Positions 12,401 to 27,400 of a DNA stretch of 64,000 nt are shown here, one piece after another. Below the pieces are notes generated by a model. It did no database searches, was not told where the DNA came from, and worked only from the letters and a program-made list of their open reading frames with translations. The position numbers and the translations under genes were made by a program. Each line of letters starts with the position of its first letter. Position 1 is the first letter of the stretch. The stretch covers positions 558,001 to 622,000 of the forward strand of contig JBAIAA010000119.1 in assembly GCA_037893245.1 (NCBI GenBank), read 5' to 3'. This DNA is from Crossaster papposus. Its lineage: Eukaryota; Echinodermata; Asteroidea; Velatida; Solasteridae.

Positions 12401-15400
12401 CGCCGAGTACCAATGGATTGAGCGCCGATTAACATTGGATTGAGCGCCGAGTACCAATGGATTGAGCGCCGATTAACATTGGATTGAGCGCCGAGTACCA
12501 ATGGATTGAGCGCCGATTAACATTGGATTGAGCGCCGATTAACAATGGATTGAGCGCCGATTAACAATGGATTGAGCGCCGATTAACATTGGATTAAGCG
12601 CCGATTAACAATGGATTGAGCGCCGAGTACCAATGGATTGAGCGCCGATTAACAATGGATTGAGCGCCGATTAACATTGGATTGAGCGCCGAGTACCAAT
12701 GGATCGAGCGCCGATTAACATTGGATTGAGCGCCGATTAACAATGGATTGAGCGCCGAGTACCAATGGATTGAGCGCCGATTAACATTGGATTGAGCGCC
12801 GATTAACAATGAATTGAGCGCCGATTAACAATGGATTGAGCGCCGATTAACATTGGATTGAGCGCCGATTAACATTGGATTGAGCGCCGATTAACAATGG
12901 ATTGAGCGCCGATTAACAATGGATTGAGCGCCGATTAACAATGGATTGAGCGCCGATTAACAATGGATCGAGCGCCGAGTACCAATGGATTGAGCGCCGA
13001 TTAACAATGGATTGAGCGCCGATTAACAATGGATTGAGCGCCGATTAACATTGGATTGAGCGCCGAGTACCAATGGATTGAGCGCCGAGTACCAATGGAT
13101 TGAGCGCCGATTAACATTGGATTGAGCGCCGATTAACAATGGATTGAGCGCCGATTAACAATGGATTGAGCGCCGATTAACAATGGATTGAGTTCCAAGT
13201 AACAATGGATTGAGCGCCGATTAACATTGGATTGAGCGCCGATTAACATTGGATTGAGCGCCGATTAACAATGGATTGAGCGCCGATTAACAATGGATTG
13301 AGCGCCGATTAACAATGGATTGAGCGCCGATTAACAATGGATTGAGCGCCGATTAACAATGGATTGAGCGCCGATTAACAATGGATTGAGCGCCGATTAA
13401 CATTGGATTGAGCGCCGAGTACCAATGGATTGAGCGCCGAGTACCAATGGATTGAGCGCCGATTAACATTGGATTGAGCGCCGATTAACAATGGATTGAG
13501 CGCCGATTAACAATGGATTGAGCGCCGATTAACAATGGATTGAGTTCCAAGTAACAATGGATTGATTGCAAAGTAACAATGAATAGTGCACTGCTTTTTG
13601 TTGTTGTTTGATGTTACAACCGATAACGAATACAAACGATTAACCATCCAGACTGATGTCATTCAATCAAAGTTAGTGCGGGACCAGTAAATGTGGTACT
13701 AAGCCTATTTCTATGCTAAGCAGGTCACTCTGTGACATTTGTTCTGCCAGTGGCCAGACAGGATAAATGTGTGTATCGGGAGTCCAGGCCAAACTGATGC
13801 GAAGCATATATACCAAAACCAAACCAAATCTGATCCAACTCGACTCGATGCAATCAAAATTCAAGGAAAATCTAAAGTCGATTTTGAACATTTGCACAAC
13901 ATTAGTAGAGCGTGACGTTACCTGTTGCTTGATGGCGTAGAATAAATGGAAGAGAGGCTTGCCCATGTTATCCTTCAAGGAATCATACATCAGAACAGAC
14001 AACCAATGGGACACCAGCTTCTCAACAACAGCCTCGCTTCTGAAAACACACAACAAAAGGCAAAATATTGATTGAAGTTTATTTATTTATTATAGTAAAT
14101 AAAGGCCATGTCCGAATTGCTTGGCTGCGGCTTCAAATTAAACAAGGGTCTATGGTAGTGACTGCAGCCACTTCCCATGGACTCGTGTGTGATGCCGAGC
14201 CGCGGCCGGGTAGTTCGGACACAGCCATATTTGTCCCACGCCCGCGTCATGTTGCCCACATACGCCCGCAATCGCAGCACCCGTGTTTGCGTTGGCGCGT
14301 CCCCCCAACTTGGTACACAGGTAGAATGTTTCGAGAACGCCATTACAATTCCCTGACAAGTGGAGGTATCCACGAAACAGATTTGTCGGAATAAAATATG
14401 GTGAACCAAAACCTATCCTAGTTTGTGATTGATGTTATTTATTATAGTATATATATTTGTCAATTGTGCATTGTTATCGTTTGAAGCAGCAAAAGTTCTT
14501 AAAATCTAAAGAATAGTGTTTGACAACTAATCTGATGATATTTAAGCTCTGTGAATGCTGTATATTGCGCAATAATAATATTCTAGGATTGTGATTTTGA
14601 ACCAACTACTAATGGCAATTTCCAAATCTGGACATCATTATTTTTTTCTTCAAAATGTGACCAACTCTGCAAAAATGAGTCTGATGTGTTAAAAAAATAT
14701 TTTAAGTTTTACCGTTGGTCAGAAAGAGCAGGAAATAAGCTTTCATTTGACATATGACACAACTCTGTAGTGTAATGCATTGGTCTTTCACGATTGTTTG
14801 AAATTTGCTTTTTCTCAGTTATATTAAAAATGTCTTTGAACAGAAATGAAGATTTATAATTTTAGTGCTTCATTAGATGCTATGGTTAGAGGATGACAAA
14901 AACCTTGATTAAATCTACTTTGGTGATCAAAACAACCTTTACAAACGATCGGTTTTGAAAAAATAGGTGTCGGAGAAACCAAAATTCCTTAAAACCAAAA
15001 TATGATTTGTTGAAAGAAAAATCACCTCCAAGACAATAAGCAGTCCTTTACGTGAAAATGTATTTTGCGACATCAGACTCATTTTTGCAGAGCGAGTCAC
15101 AAATGACAACATGCCAGAAGGAATAATTTCACAGAGTCATTAATATCTTTACATAAAGTAAGTTTTTAAAGGTAGGATACACAATTGGTAATTGCTTGAA
15201 TTATCAGAAATGGGTGTTTGGTATTTGTTTGGGTTGTAATTTATAGTAAATATCGTTTAACTGACCTGTCCTAAGTTTTACAATCATAGATGCCGAGTAA
15301 AAAGCAAGAAAAACGGCATTCGTTTTCAACTGGCGTTAGCCAATTTCTCTTGTTTTTGGCGATCGTTATATTTTGTTTTAAATTAAATTGTTTGTAACAA

Positions 15401-18400
15401 TTACAGAATATCTAGCACATTTATTTTGCTGGATGCTTAGAATCATATTATAAACAATCCTGGGGGGTTGTTGGGCTTTCGTGCGACTAGAAACCAAAGT
15501 TTAGTCAAGTCTATCACAAGTAAAATCACAAATCGATTCACATATCAAAGGGCAGTGTGGCCTAGTGGTCAAAGTTGTTGACTAACGATCAAACGGTAAG
15601 GGGTTCAAATCCAGCCGGCAGCCATATAAAATGTCCTTGGGCAAGCCACACAACCCCCACTCGACTCTCCACCCAGAAATATACAAGTTATACTTTCAAC
15701 TTCAATATCACAAGTCAGATCAGAAGTAAAATCAAAAGTCGCACGAAACAGAACACGACCACAAACAAAGGAATACTGCTCCCCGTACCTTCTCAACAGC
15801 AGCTGAGGATGTCCCTCCTTGACGTACAACTTGATGTGTTCCTGGAGAAGCGACTTTAAAGCCTGCGTCAGGAAATCCATCTTGTTATGCAGAGCGATGA
15901 CCAGCAAGGAGGCGATGTGGCTCAGGTCACGAAGATTAAGGGTCTTCTGAGTCTCCAGGGTGTGGACAAAGATGGATAGGAAGGTTTGGTTGCTAACGAG
16001 ATTGCCAAACTGGACCAGGCCCTTCTCAAGAACGTTGCGCTTGATGCCTGAGATCTGAGACGACCAAGACATGGGTATAAATTAAACAAATCCTAGACTA
16101 GTCATTGTTTAGCTCTTAAAGTTTAGCTTTTATTTTGGAGACTCAAGTCTTATTAACTTTCACCACAGTCAAGTTGAGTTATTCTGATGACGGACTCCAG
16201 TCGACTTGCGAGTGTCGAGACTCGACCATCAAGGGTCGAGACTCGACCATCACTGCAACTGGATTTTCTTCTGCCAATAACTTCCACACCTAGATTTTGA
16301 GCTTCCAAGTTGATGACCATTCTCCACAATTTTGAGATTCGCGCAAACCAAATGTGGGAATGTAGTTGTGAAAATCCTACACTTGGTGAAGGGCTTTTGT
16401 TCCAAAGTTTATGAAATTCATGCTAGTTAAAGAAACTGAAAGGCAAAACTTACAAACACCTTAATTCAGACATAAGTGAGTGTTTTACGACTTACGTTCT
16501 CTCGTACCACTGGGATCTCTCTGAATACAGGATGGCGGGGATTGTCCGGGAAGAGAAGCCTTGCCGCGTAGTCGCGGTATTCTCTGAAGGGTATCCCGGA
16601 GCCTTCCACGTCGCTGCTTACTGTCAGGACTGTGATCTGCAGCTCGGCAAAGGCTGCAACAGAGAAACTGAGAAAAGTCAGAACTTTGCTGTGGAGAAAT
16701 GGTAAAATTAAGGAAATGGGAGAGGGAGGGGGAAAGAATTCTGAACACGCAAGCAGATTTTAGGTTTGCATGGCAAAAAGGCAATAAAAGCTTAATGTTT
16801 TGAGATGTGATGCGATGTGATGCGTTGCTTGACGTTTAACCCTAACCTCCTAGGCATTAATTTGTGGTATAGTACACAGTATTACAAACTATTACACAAT
16901 TCTCAATTCTTATAGTAGACTAGTGTAGTAAGAGTACTGCATACTACAGTTTACTCAATTAGTGTTTTGTAGCATTGGGTGATCAGTTAGCGTAAATGTG
17001 GAGTGCCGTGGCCTTGTGGTCTGGAGCAGTGAATTTGTGGTCTGCAGGTTAAGCTGCATGTTGTGGGTTCGCGTCCAGCCTGGGGGTTATGGTGCGTGTG
17101 CCCTTGGGCAAAGTACTTTGTCACTTATTGCTTCTCTATAGCCAGGAGTAAATGGGTACTTGTGAGGGCAGAGATGGTTATTAGCTGCTTTGCATCGAAT
17201 GGCAGCATTGAGCTGTATGCTCCAAAGGGAGCTGGGGTGGTATTTGAAATGTTTCATTGGCCCAATGTGCAGAGGTAATAATAATGTAGCGCCAGGGGCA
17301 ACTGCTGGTGGATACGTACGCTTTATAAACACGCACTATTATTAGTATTACACCTCAATAACTGCTTTTAATTGTGTTTTCCAATATGATCAGTCGGATC
17401 AGCGTAATCAGTCTGTCGTCCTCTACTGACCGTCTTTGCATTCCTGTGCCACTCTCATCTCCATCTCGTCTCTCTGCGTTTCCATCTTCTTGAAGCGACG
17501 CTCGTTGGCACTGATGCGGCGCCAGATGCAGATGATGAATAGTAAGATAAGGAGGACTATGACTGCCCCGCAGGCAGCGCCAATGATGACAACTAAGAAT
17601 AGACCATCAGGGAGGTAATCTAATTCACCCACCTTGACCACCAAGTTACCATGATGAACCTAGAAGAAAAAGAAGACAAGAGAATAAGTGCTGCCCCGCA
17701 GTCAGCGCCAATGATGATAGGCCAGGGTAGACCGTCAGGAAGGTAGTCTAATTGACCCACCTTGATAGAGAGTCAGGTTGAATTGCTACAGAAGGCGGCT
17801 CTTCTCGGAACTGCAAGAATTATAAGGAAGACGCTCGAGCTCTGAGGCTGCCGGATGCAGCTTGACTCGAGTTGTTCCAACAAATAAGCATAAGATCTCT
17901 TATCTCGTTGTACGAAAACACAATAATAATAATAAACAGCCCCTTTACAGGGTGACCCCCTAAAAAACGGGTGTTTCCACTGCACAAAGGCCAATTTGGT
18001 ATAATGGATGAGAAGTCTTCCTGGAAGTAAAATGATATCAAGATGGGGTCCGAGCTAAAACTACTGGACCAAATTTCTTCTAGAAAGATTCTCCATCCAT
18101 TGGTGTAGACAGTTTTGGCTTTGGGTGGTGGAGGTGTGCTTGTCTAGAAAGATTCTCTATCCATTAGTACAGGTAGATTTGGCTTTCAGTGGCAGTGAGT
18201 CTGTTTTTGTGTGCCACCCTGTATAGTGCACAGTATTTGACATAAAATACCATTCATACCAAGGGTGCTGGTCAATGCAAGTTTCTTGAACAGGTGTTTC
18301 TTTAGCGTAAACGAAACATTCCTTTAGACACTTACTACAACGTCATAGCTCTGGCCAACTTGGTTTTTAGGCGCTTCACACGACAAGATGTCGGCATTCT

Positions 18401-21400
18401 CAGGTTGCATCAGTGACGTACAGGACAAATTACCCACAGTGACTATCACATCACCTGTCACATACGTTGCTCTGATGTAACGACCCTGGGGAAGAATTAT
18501 CACAAGGGTGTAAGAACAGTATACAAATAATGAATGTTTGTGAGTGCAATTGTAAGAATAATTTCATGAGGTGACAGATTCGCCTTGTGGAATGAAACAT
18601 TTTATCTGTCACCGAATAAAATGATTCTTTCCATCGCACCAACGTGAAACATTCAATATCTGTTCATCACCTGAATCAATCGTCGTCATCTGATTGCAGC
18701 AAACATTGCTTAGCAGATGTCCTTGCTAAGCAAAAATAAGCAGAGAACTAGTCAGTTATTTTGGCCGGTAAAACTGGTTTGGGTATTAAAGCCAATAATT
18801 TCCAATCTTAGCAAATTTTGTTTTTTTAACCCGACTAGATTTTTTGTAACCTTACAATTTTTTTAAAATCACCATCAAAAAAAAATTTTGGTTGAAAACT
18901 TGACACTATCCAACCTTTATTTCTAGTATCTTGCGCTCCTCATATGCCACCGTCTCAACCTCCTTAAACACAGAGTATTGTGGGTCGGCAAATACTTGAA
19001 AATCATCGGAGGATGGAATGATAACTGCATCCATGACAAAGAAGATGTTGTCTTTCTTCAAGAAGAAGGACGGTGGTGAGGTGCTGGTATTAAAGACGAA
19101 GGCACTGGCAAGGTCTGGAGTCTTGAGATTAGGAGACTCGCAGGTCATTAAAGCAGGGTTAGTTACAGTACACTTCTGAAAAACAGATTGACAAAACAAA
19201 ACGTTCACTGTAATAGTGTAACCCAGTAGCACCATCCGTCAATTTCACAAACAAATTGGTTGTGTAGCTGCGCAATAAACTTACGATTGTTTTCACAAAC
19301 CTTGGCGTAACTGCACAAGACTTTAAACTAATATAAACATCCTAAACGAGGATAATAGCGGCATTTACGATTGTCGTTTGTGTTTAATTGTGATATTTCA
19401 TGAAACAGTCATTGAATCACCTCCACTTGCCATTTTGAGAAAAAAAAGTTTGTCTAATTTTCTGCAGAACTAAAAAAAAATTGTCACTGGTAAAATAACA
19501 CTTCATTTACAAACATAAGGCTGTGAGTATCTTTTATCGAACTTAATAAGTTGAGCAATGACAGACTCCACGGCAATCACAATTTACTGGTAAAATAGGT
19601 AATTTTCAGTCGCTACGCCACAACTTACAAGTTACGCCATAATTTGTTGAGCAAGTAGCGGACTTAGGAATTATTAAACTATAATGAAGCTGTCGCAATT
19701 TTGTAAAGTTTTGTGAAATCGGCTGCTGTATCCATAAAACCATAATTGGGCAGTTTTTGGGCAGGACAGACGGCAATAAGCAGGGTAGTTTGGGGCGTAA
19801 TACTACAGATTAACATTATCCTCTATATCGGGATCCTATTTCATGGAAATTGGTCTGCAACAAAATTTGCTAATCACAGGAAATTTAGGCTTAGCAAAAG
19901 AAGGGTCACCAACCTATCATGCAGTTATGTTAGGTTTTGTAGGATTGAGGCTGAGAAAAAAAATGGTTGCATCTTGTGCACATGCACAGTTGGAATACCA
20001 AACTGGCTTATTGCCATACATTAGTGTCATTTGTCATGATAGCGAGCATCTCAATATGACTATATTTACCTTGATGACTGTAGTCACAACCTGCTGGTCT
20101 ACCTGTCTCTTAGCCCGAGTGACTTGACGTGTTCTCTTAATATCAAACCTCATCTGGGGTTCCTGTATCACATTCAGATGACTTCCTCTTATCAGCATAT
20201 CCAACCCGCCACTAGATGTTAGGACAGTAAAACAATAATACTTTCTTAGACAAATAGAAATGTCAACGATGGTTAAAAATGAAAAACGAACAAAGATCAC
20301 TTAGTTGAGTCAATGAATGAATGAATCAATGAATGGTCGAAGTTATGAGAGAGTTTGTGTACAAAACAGTCTTCAGATTAGACTTAAAACACTGTAGGGA
20401 TAAAGATGTCTGGATGTCTCTTGGGAGAGTGTTTCAAACTCGTGGTGCGGCAACTGCGAGTGATCTGTCTTCCCACGACCGTCTCGATCTGGTCTCTGAA
20501 AGCCTGTAGGTGTTGTTAGAGCGAAGACCGAAACAGCAGGCAACATTAGTTTGAAAAAGCTTTGGGATGTACAATGGAGTTTGACCGCTAAGCGCCTCAG
20601 AGGTTACCATGGAAAGTTTGTATTGAAGTCGCTGTTTGATTGGGAGCCAGTGTAGTTGCTTCAGGATTGGTGTAATATGTGATGAAGACCGCGAACAGGA
20701 GATGAGACGTGCAGCTGTAATCTGCACCTCTTGCAGTCTGTTGATCTGTCCTTGAGATAACCCAACTCATGTGGAATTATACAAGTCTAAACGTGAGCAT
20801 ACAAGTGCATGAATGAGCTGCTTTGTTGCTTGAGGGTTCAAGTACTCCCTGAAGACTGAAGACCTGACACAAGTAGACATTTGAGGCTCCACAGTCATGT
20901 TGGCGTTGAGTATGAGACCAAGATCACAAACTTTGAGGTATGGGATAGTGTTTTGTTTTCACTGAATAATCAATCAAACTATATTGAACTATGGCAGTTT
21001 AGGGTGTTACATGGATTATTGGGCAGGAAGGTTTTGGTCAGTGCAGTGATGAAAGGCCGACAATATTAATAAAAAATGAAAGTTGGAAACATTTTCAAAA
21101 CCTGGCAAACATCAGTATAGAGCTCAAATGATACCAAAATAGCAAGGTAGGAGAAAGTAGGAACAAGGTCAAAAAATTGTTAAGGTCCAAATTCACATCC
21201 ACTAGATGTGAATTTGCATTTTAACAACCTTATTTGGAGCATTTGGATGTGACTTTGGAAATCTTTTGTTGAAACCACATTCTGCTAAGGACCATGTCCG
21301 CATTAAAAGGTAGGATACACCATTTGCAGATATTGAAAAAGTGTACTACCAAATTATTAAGAAATATCTTAAATATTTTGAAAGTAAATAATGATTCTAG

Positions 21401-24400
21401 GCATTCAGCAAAATGATTGTGCTAGATATCCAGTAATTGTTCAATAAAATCGAATTAAAAAGAAATAATTCACGATATCTTAAATATTTTGAAAGTAAAT
21501 AATGATTCTCGGCATTCAGCAAAATGATTGTGCTAGATATCCAGTAATTGTTCAATAAAATTGAATTAAAAAGAAATAATTCACGATCGCCAGACGGCGA
21601 TCGTGAAAAAAACAAGGACAACATAATAACTACTGCCTGGTGTCGGTTGAAAACAATCGCCGTGGTGTATCCTACCTTTAACCAGTATATAAACTCAAAC
21701 ATTTCCCCAAATTCAAAACGGATGACGCATAAACACGCCAAGTTCAAGTTCGGAAATGTATGTCAGCAGCGAGCAAGGCCGGAAATGTGTGGGTGTGCTT
21801 CCCGGCACTATCAGCCTGAACCCGCTTCGGATCGAGTTTCGTTAAAAATAATCCTGCCCCTCGGCTCGGCGATGTTAAAATAATCCCGGCGCGAACTGGT
21901 TAAAGGCAAAATTACATCATCCTTATTCCTAGATGTTCTGTAGATTGCCTAAACTGCATGACGGTGCAAACATACCTTAGAATTGTACTCTCTCGATCCT
22001 GCCCCTCGATAGTAGGATTATTTGTGTACATGTAAGTGAAGTTGCCGGAACTCACGGCCGTCCCATGATTGTCAAAGGTCATTATGATTGGCCCCTCAAT
22101 GAGATCTGTGCTTGCAGATGTGATGCAGCTGGTGACAGTAGCTGACAAACTGTTCCATAAAGACCCAATATTGCAGTACGTTAAAAAAATATTCATATAA
22201 ATCCAGGAGTTTGTTTTACTCCAAAGTTTTGATATAAAGGAATTCATTCTTTAAACATCCTATTCTAGTCTTGCAAGCTAGCTGCTATTAAGCAAAACAA
22301 ATTCGGATCTGGAATTTGCTAAGTTTTCAAATAAGCATTCTATAAAATAGAGGATATCCTAGAAACGTAAAATTATCTCTGAATATTGACTACAAATGTA
22401 CTCATTATTTTACATACATAATGTCTTCAAAGATATCGATATTTCTGTTGCTTCACTATAATGGTAATTTAATAGAATTTGAAATGAAATGACGGTGCAT
22501 TTTACAGAGTTTGTTTTTTATTTTGCTTCAAGTCTGTTTTAAGAAGAATATCATTTCCTTCCTCCAGTTTTCCAGATTTTCTTATTTCGTCATATTTTTC
22601 TTCTTCTTAGCCTTTTTTAGTGGCATTCTTAGCCTTGCTTGGGGTGATTTTGCAATATCAATTATAAAAATTACACAGACTTACTGCATGGGTGCAGTGA
22701 TGTTACACGGGATACCAGCCACTGTAATGCTCCTTGTGCCTCCTGCATTCAGATGTTTACCTGTCAGTCTGACCTTTGACCCACCAGCCATTGGTCCTAG
22801 AAGCGGATAGATACCACTAATGCGGGGTATCTGTGGGATAAAAAAAATTTAGTATAAGAATTTTTTTAAACAGTTTCACATGTACATGTAATGTGCAACA
22901 GCAACGAAAACACAATTTTTTTGCTTTACCCTATACAAAAAAAATGAACGTGAAACGAAAAGAATATAATTACCCTCATTCTTATCCTGAACAAATTGCT
23001 TTTTCTCTTATTTAAAGCCCACAATTTATTTTAAAATTATTAACCAGTTCGTGTCGGATGACGTGTATTAAGGGTGTGTGTTTACGGGTAGTACGGGACC
23101 CGGGTACCCTATTCCCGTCACGGTCGGGTACCCGTGACTATTATTAGAATCATAACAAAAACCCGGAAGTATACACCGCGTCGGCACGTGCATGTACAAA
23201 ATCCACTAAACTATAGAAACCCCTTTAAAAGGTGCCTAGCAATCCAAAATAACAGTCTCTATTTAGAGGGCTGTAGACAACCAGTACGAAAAAAACATTA
23301 TTTTTGTTAACATTTTGATAAACATTCAGAGGTCACAATTTGACAGGAGTTAGTAAAATGAATTTGGATAGAATCACATTACATCAAATCAGTCAAAACA
23401 GGAGAATAATACACTGACCACAAAGGAGAACTGGTCTTCCATCGTGGATGCTTCGTCTTCCTCCATAGAATCCTCTGTTCCTATCATGACTACCACAGGA
23501 CCCATGGTCTCTCCATCCGTGCTAGCATCTGTCATACACACAACCCTGTCAACAAATCCAAGGAACAATATTAAAAGCCATTTTTGAGTACCAATGTTGT
23601 AGTCGAGTGCTTTCCGAATACCTTGTTTGCTACCAAATATTGAGCCGTTTGTTGCGAACAAAGTGAGACAAACATTGATAGTAGACAACAAATGAAAGCA
23701 GTGTTAGAGAACAAATTAACTTGGGACTTTGGATGCATAAAAATACTTTTTTAATCAAAATTTTGGGACAAAAGTACTTGGAAAGTACTAGGAAAGTATA
23801 CTCCGAATGCTTTTGTCTTAAAAGCTGAATTCAGCAGGATTCTGATTGTTCAAAGTTGTTTATTTCTTTAGCAAAGTACATGTATTTACTGTCCAGTGTC
23901 TGTATTATGCAGCTGTATCTGTAACAAACCATCTTAATATCTGATAGATAAGCTGGTACTCGGTAAGTACTCCACTACAACTCTGTATGGTACCGCCACC
24001 GGCCGTGTGCACGCTGAACGTGTTTTTGAAGATTTTGCGGGCGCGCATTTTGACAACCCTATTGGTTGAAGGAGCTGGAAGAGCATGTGAACTATCGGGC
24101 ACGACACGCGCAAGCCTGGTGCTACCACATAATATGGCTGCCCTCAGAATAATCTATACAAATACCATGTATCAATAATCAATGCTATTTATTAACGGCA
24201 TTACTTCAAACTTGACACACAAATATCGACATTTCCACAATCCAAATACATACATGACATAAATCACACATAATCAGACACGCTGCACAACTTGATAGGA
24301 TTCGTATTCTATTTGCTGTTGATGACCGTACAACAAAAAACACTTCCTTGACATTTTTATTAGGGAGTTTGGAACTTTTTGTGTAAGTTCCTAAGAAAAA

Positions 24401-27400
24401 TTCACCTCTGATGAACACATTAACCAGTTCGTGTAAAATGCCGTGTATACACGCTGTTAAAAAAAATATAAAAACGGATGTCGAATAAACACGTCACGAG
24501 CAAGGCTGGATATCTGTCAGCAACCAGCTTGCAGCAAGCGAGGCCGGACAGATGCCGGCCTGAACCCGTCTCGGATCGAGGTTCGTGAAAAACAGTCCTG
24601 CACCTGGGCCCAGTCCATGTCAAAAATATCCTGTAACAAACTGGTTAATAAACCTACCTTTCTGCCGGTCTGTACTCTGATTCTATCATGTCACACGTCA
24701 TTCCAGCCACAGTGACTCGCTTGATATCGCTGGCAGTCTGCCCCAGGTTATAGCCTTCAATCACCACCCTAGTACTGCCATCAACGTGACCACTCTTAGG
24801 GTAAAACTACCGGTATGAAAGGAAATGAAGAGAAAAAGAGAATCAAATAAAATGAAACGGGAGCAAATAATGAAATCTGCGGGTAGTTTGGAAAATTTCC
24901 ATTTTAATTCATTTTCAGATAGTTTAACACATTGGCAACTGCCCAACACGTTGATACATTGTGTACAGTTCCTGGTAAATCCATGACATCATAGAGCACT
25001 TGGGCAGTTTGGGGAGCTTTTCAAGGGAAACTGCGCATGTGTACAACAAGGTTCCACAATTTTGTTGGGGGGATAAACTTGGCAGATACATGTGGTAACC
25101 AAATCTGCATTTTGTGCATTTTTTTTGTGCAATCAAAATGATGATGGAAACATTTGCTCAAACAAAATACCATAAAGCACTTGTTTTCATGTTTTCTTTT
25201 TAACCAGTTCGTGCCGGGATCATTTTAACATCACCGAGCCGAGGAGCGGGATTATTTTTATAATGAAACTCGATCCGGAGCGGGTTCAGGCCGATAGTGC
25301 CGGGAAGCACACCCACGCATTTCCGGCCTTGCTCGCTGCTGACAGACATTTCTGGCCTTGCTCCTGGCCTTTTTTATGTGTCATCCGTTTTGAATCTGGG
25401 GAAAACTTTGCGTTTATATACGTCATCCGGTGCGAACTGGTAAAATTTTACTACTGAAAAAAAGGCAAATCTCTTTGAATTTACTGGTATAAAAATAATG
25501 AATGTTTGTGAGTGATGATGAAATGGGTTTTTTTTTAATAAAAATCGTCAAATCTTTATGTGCACATTTGCAGTTGGAATACCAAACTGGCTTAATGAGT
25601 TGTAGCATTTTTATAGGTGAAACCACTCCAAAGATTTCCACCCATAGATACCTACCGAAGTGATTTTGGGATCAGGGCATAAGTCCTGCCCACTCAACCA
25701 CCTCTGACCTGCACGGCAACTCGTTGTTATGCCACACGTCTGAGATTGTTCACACCAACCACAAGAGAACTTATCCTCTGCCAGCAGGCATTGGCCGCAA
25801 TCAGGACGTTTCACTCCACACTTATACAAAGTCACTGACAAAATGAGAGACGAACAATAAATTGACAACTGATTATAAAGTGAACAGTTCTTTAATTTTT
25901 GTCCATATGTGACCTGTTCCAACGAAACCCGGACAAAGTCGACTTTTTAGTTTTTCAGATTTTGCTTTTTTCAAATTCTCTAGGTTCTCAGCTTTAAAAT
26001 GATGTATCATTTACATATGTACCCCCACCCTATCTTCCCTGGGGTCTGGATTTAGTGATAAAACCCTGACAACCTAATTATGAGATAAACAGCTTTGAAG
26101 TTCAGAAAAGCGTATTATTTCTATACACAAATGTTTCACAAAATTAACAAAAAAACACACTTCTGGTAGACGGATTTTGTTCAAATTTGAGGAGATTGTA
26201 GATTAATAGTGAGTGACTTAGGAAAACCTAAAACCTAAAAATGGTAAAATCCATCCAGAAATGACTTCAGGAGTACATTGTGACAAAACACATTGTGCGA
26301 CTTTGTCCGGGTTTCGTTGGAACAGGTCACATATATTTCTAATGGTCTCCTTTTCAAGATCTGGAATATTTGTACCAATGTTGCAAACGCTGTGGAACTG
26401 TAAACAAAAGATGTCCACACAATACACAGACAAAAACCTTGTGTGGACTTGCTCACGTCCACACAAGAGTTCTTCTATTTTGAAAAAGAGCTCTAGAGGT
26501 AAAATGAGTTTGGGTTGTAATAGGAAAGTAAAGGGGAACACTTGAGGGGATCACATTCACAAATGTGGGTTGAAAGAATGTTCATAGTGTGAGGAAAATT
26601 TGTATTCTTAACTTCCGAGGATTCTTAACTACACAAATTCAAAGGAATGACCACACAAGGTATGTAATGTACAATGTAGGTCTGTACAAAATGTATGTAC
26701 AATGTACTTCTTTGGAAACTGGATTAATTTTTTTACCTGTTAACATGGACGGGTTGTCCAGAGTAAAACCTCTCCAGTGGATCTGTAATTCTGCAATGAT
26801 GACATTCTCACCCATGGTGTAGTTATACTGTTAGGGTAGATTGAACAAAATAGTATACAAATTATTTATGTTTGTGAATGCGAAGACAGATGAAATGTGA
26901 CAGATATAATGTTCTATTCACTAGGCACATTCCATCTGTCACCTCATAAAATTATACTCTCCATCGCACAAACGTGAAACATTCATTATTTGTATACAAC
27001 GCCTGAATCAATCTTCGTCGTCTGATTGGTCAGAGCGCGACCGACGATGTGACTGTGCAATTGAAGTTCTATTCACAGTTGTATAGAACTTCTATTTTTG
27101 CGGTGCGGCCGTGCTGGGCATTGGGACGAATAATTCAACACATGTGATCAACTATCCACTAATCAGATGACCGGGATTCGTTCAAGTGTTGTATAATACA
27201 GATTGTATACTTTATAATTAGAAATACTAGCATCATTTTTGAAAAGGACTTGAAATTTCTGATATTGCATTCAGCCCACAGTATTAAGGTAGGATACACC
27301 ATTGGTTTTTGCTTGAATTATCATGGGTAGATTTGTAGGGTTGTATTTTATAGTAAATATAGTTTACCTGACCTGTCCGAAGTTTTACAGTCATGGATGC

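Noticed and set aside
11858..13584. CRISPR-like appearance of regularly spaced repeats
   Set aside because: The units are direct 22-bp tandem repeats without unique spacers, and the context is an animal intron.
15789..16054. Alternative acceptor six bases inside exon 21 (after ATCTCAG)
   Set aside because: It would put the exon out of phase with exon 20; the upstream AG gives phase 0 and a continuous plexin sequence.
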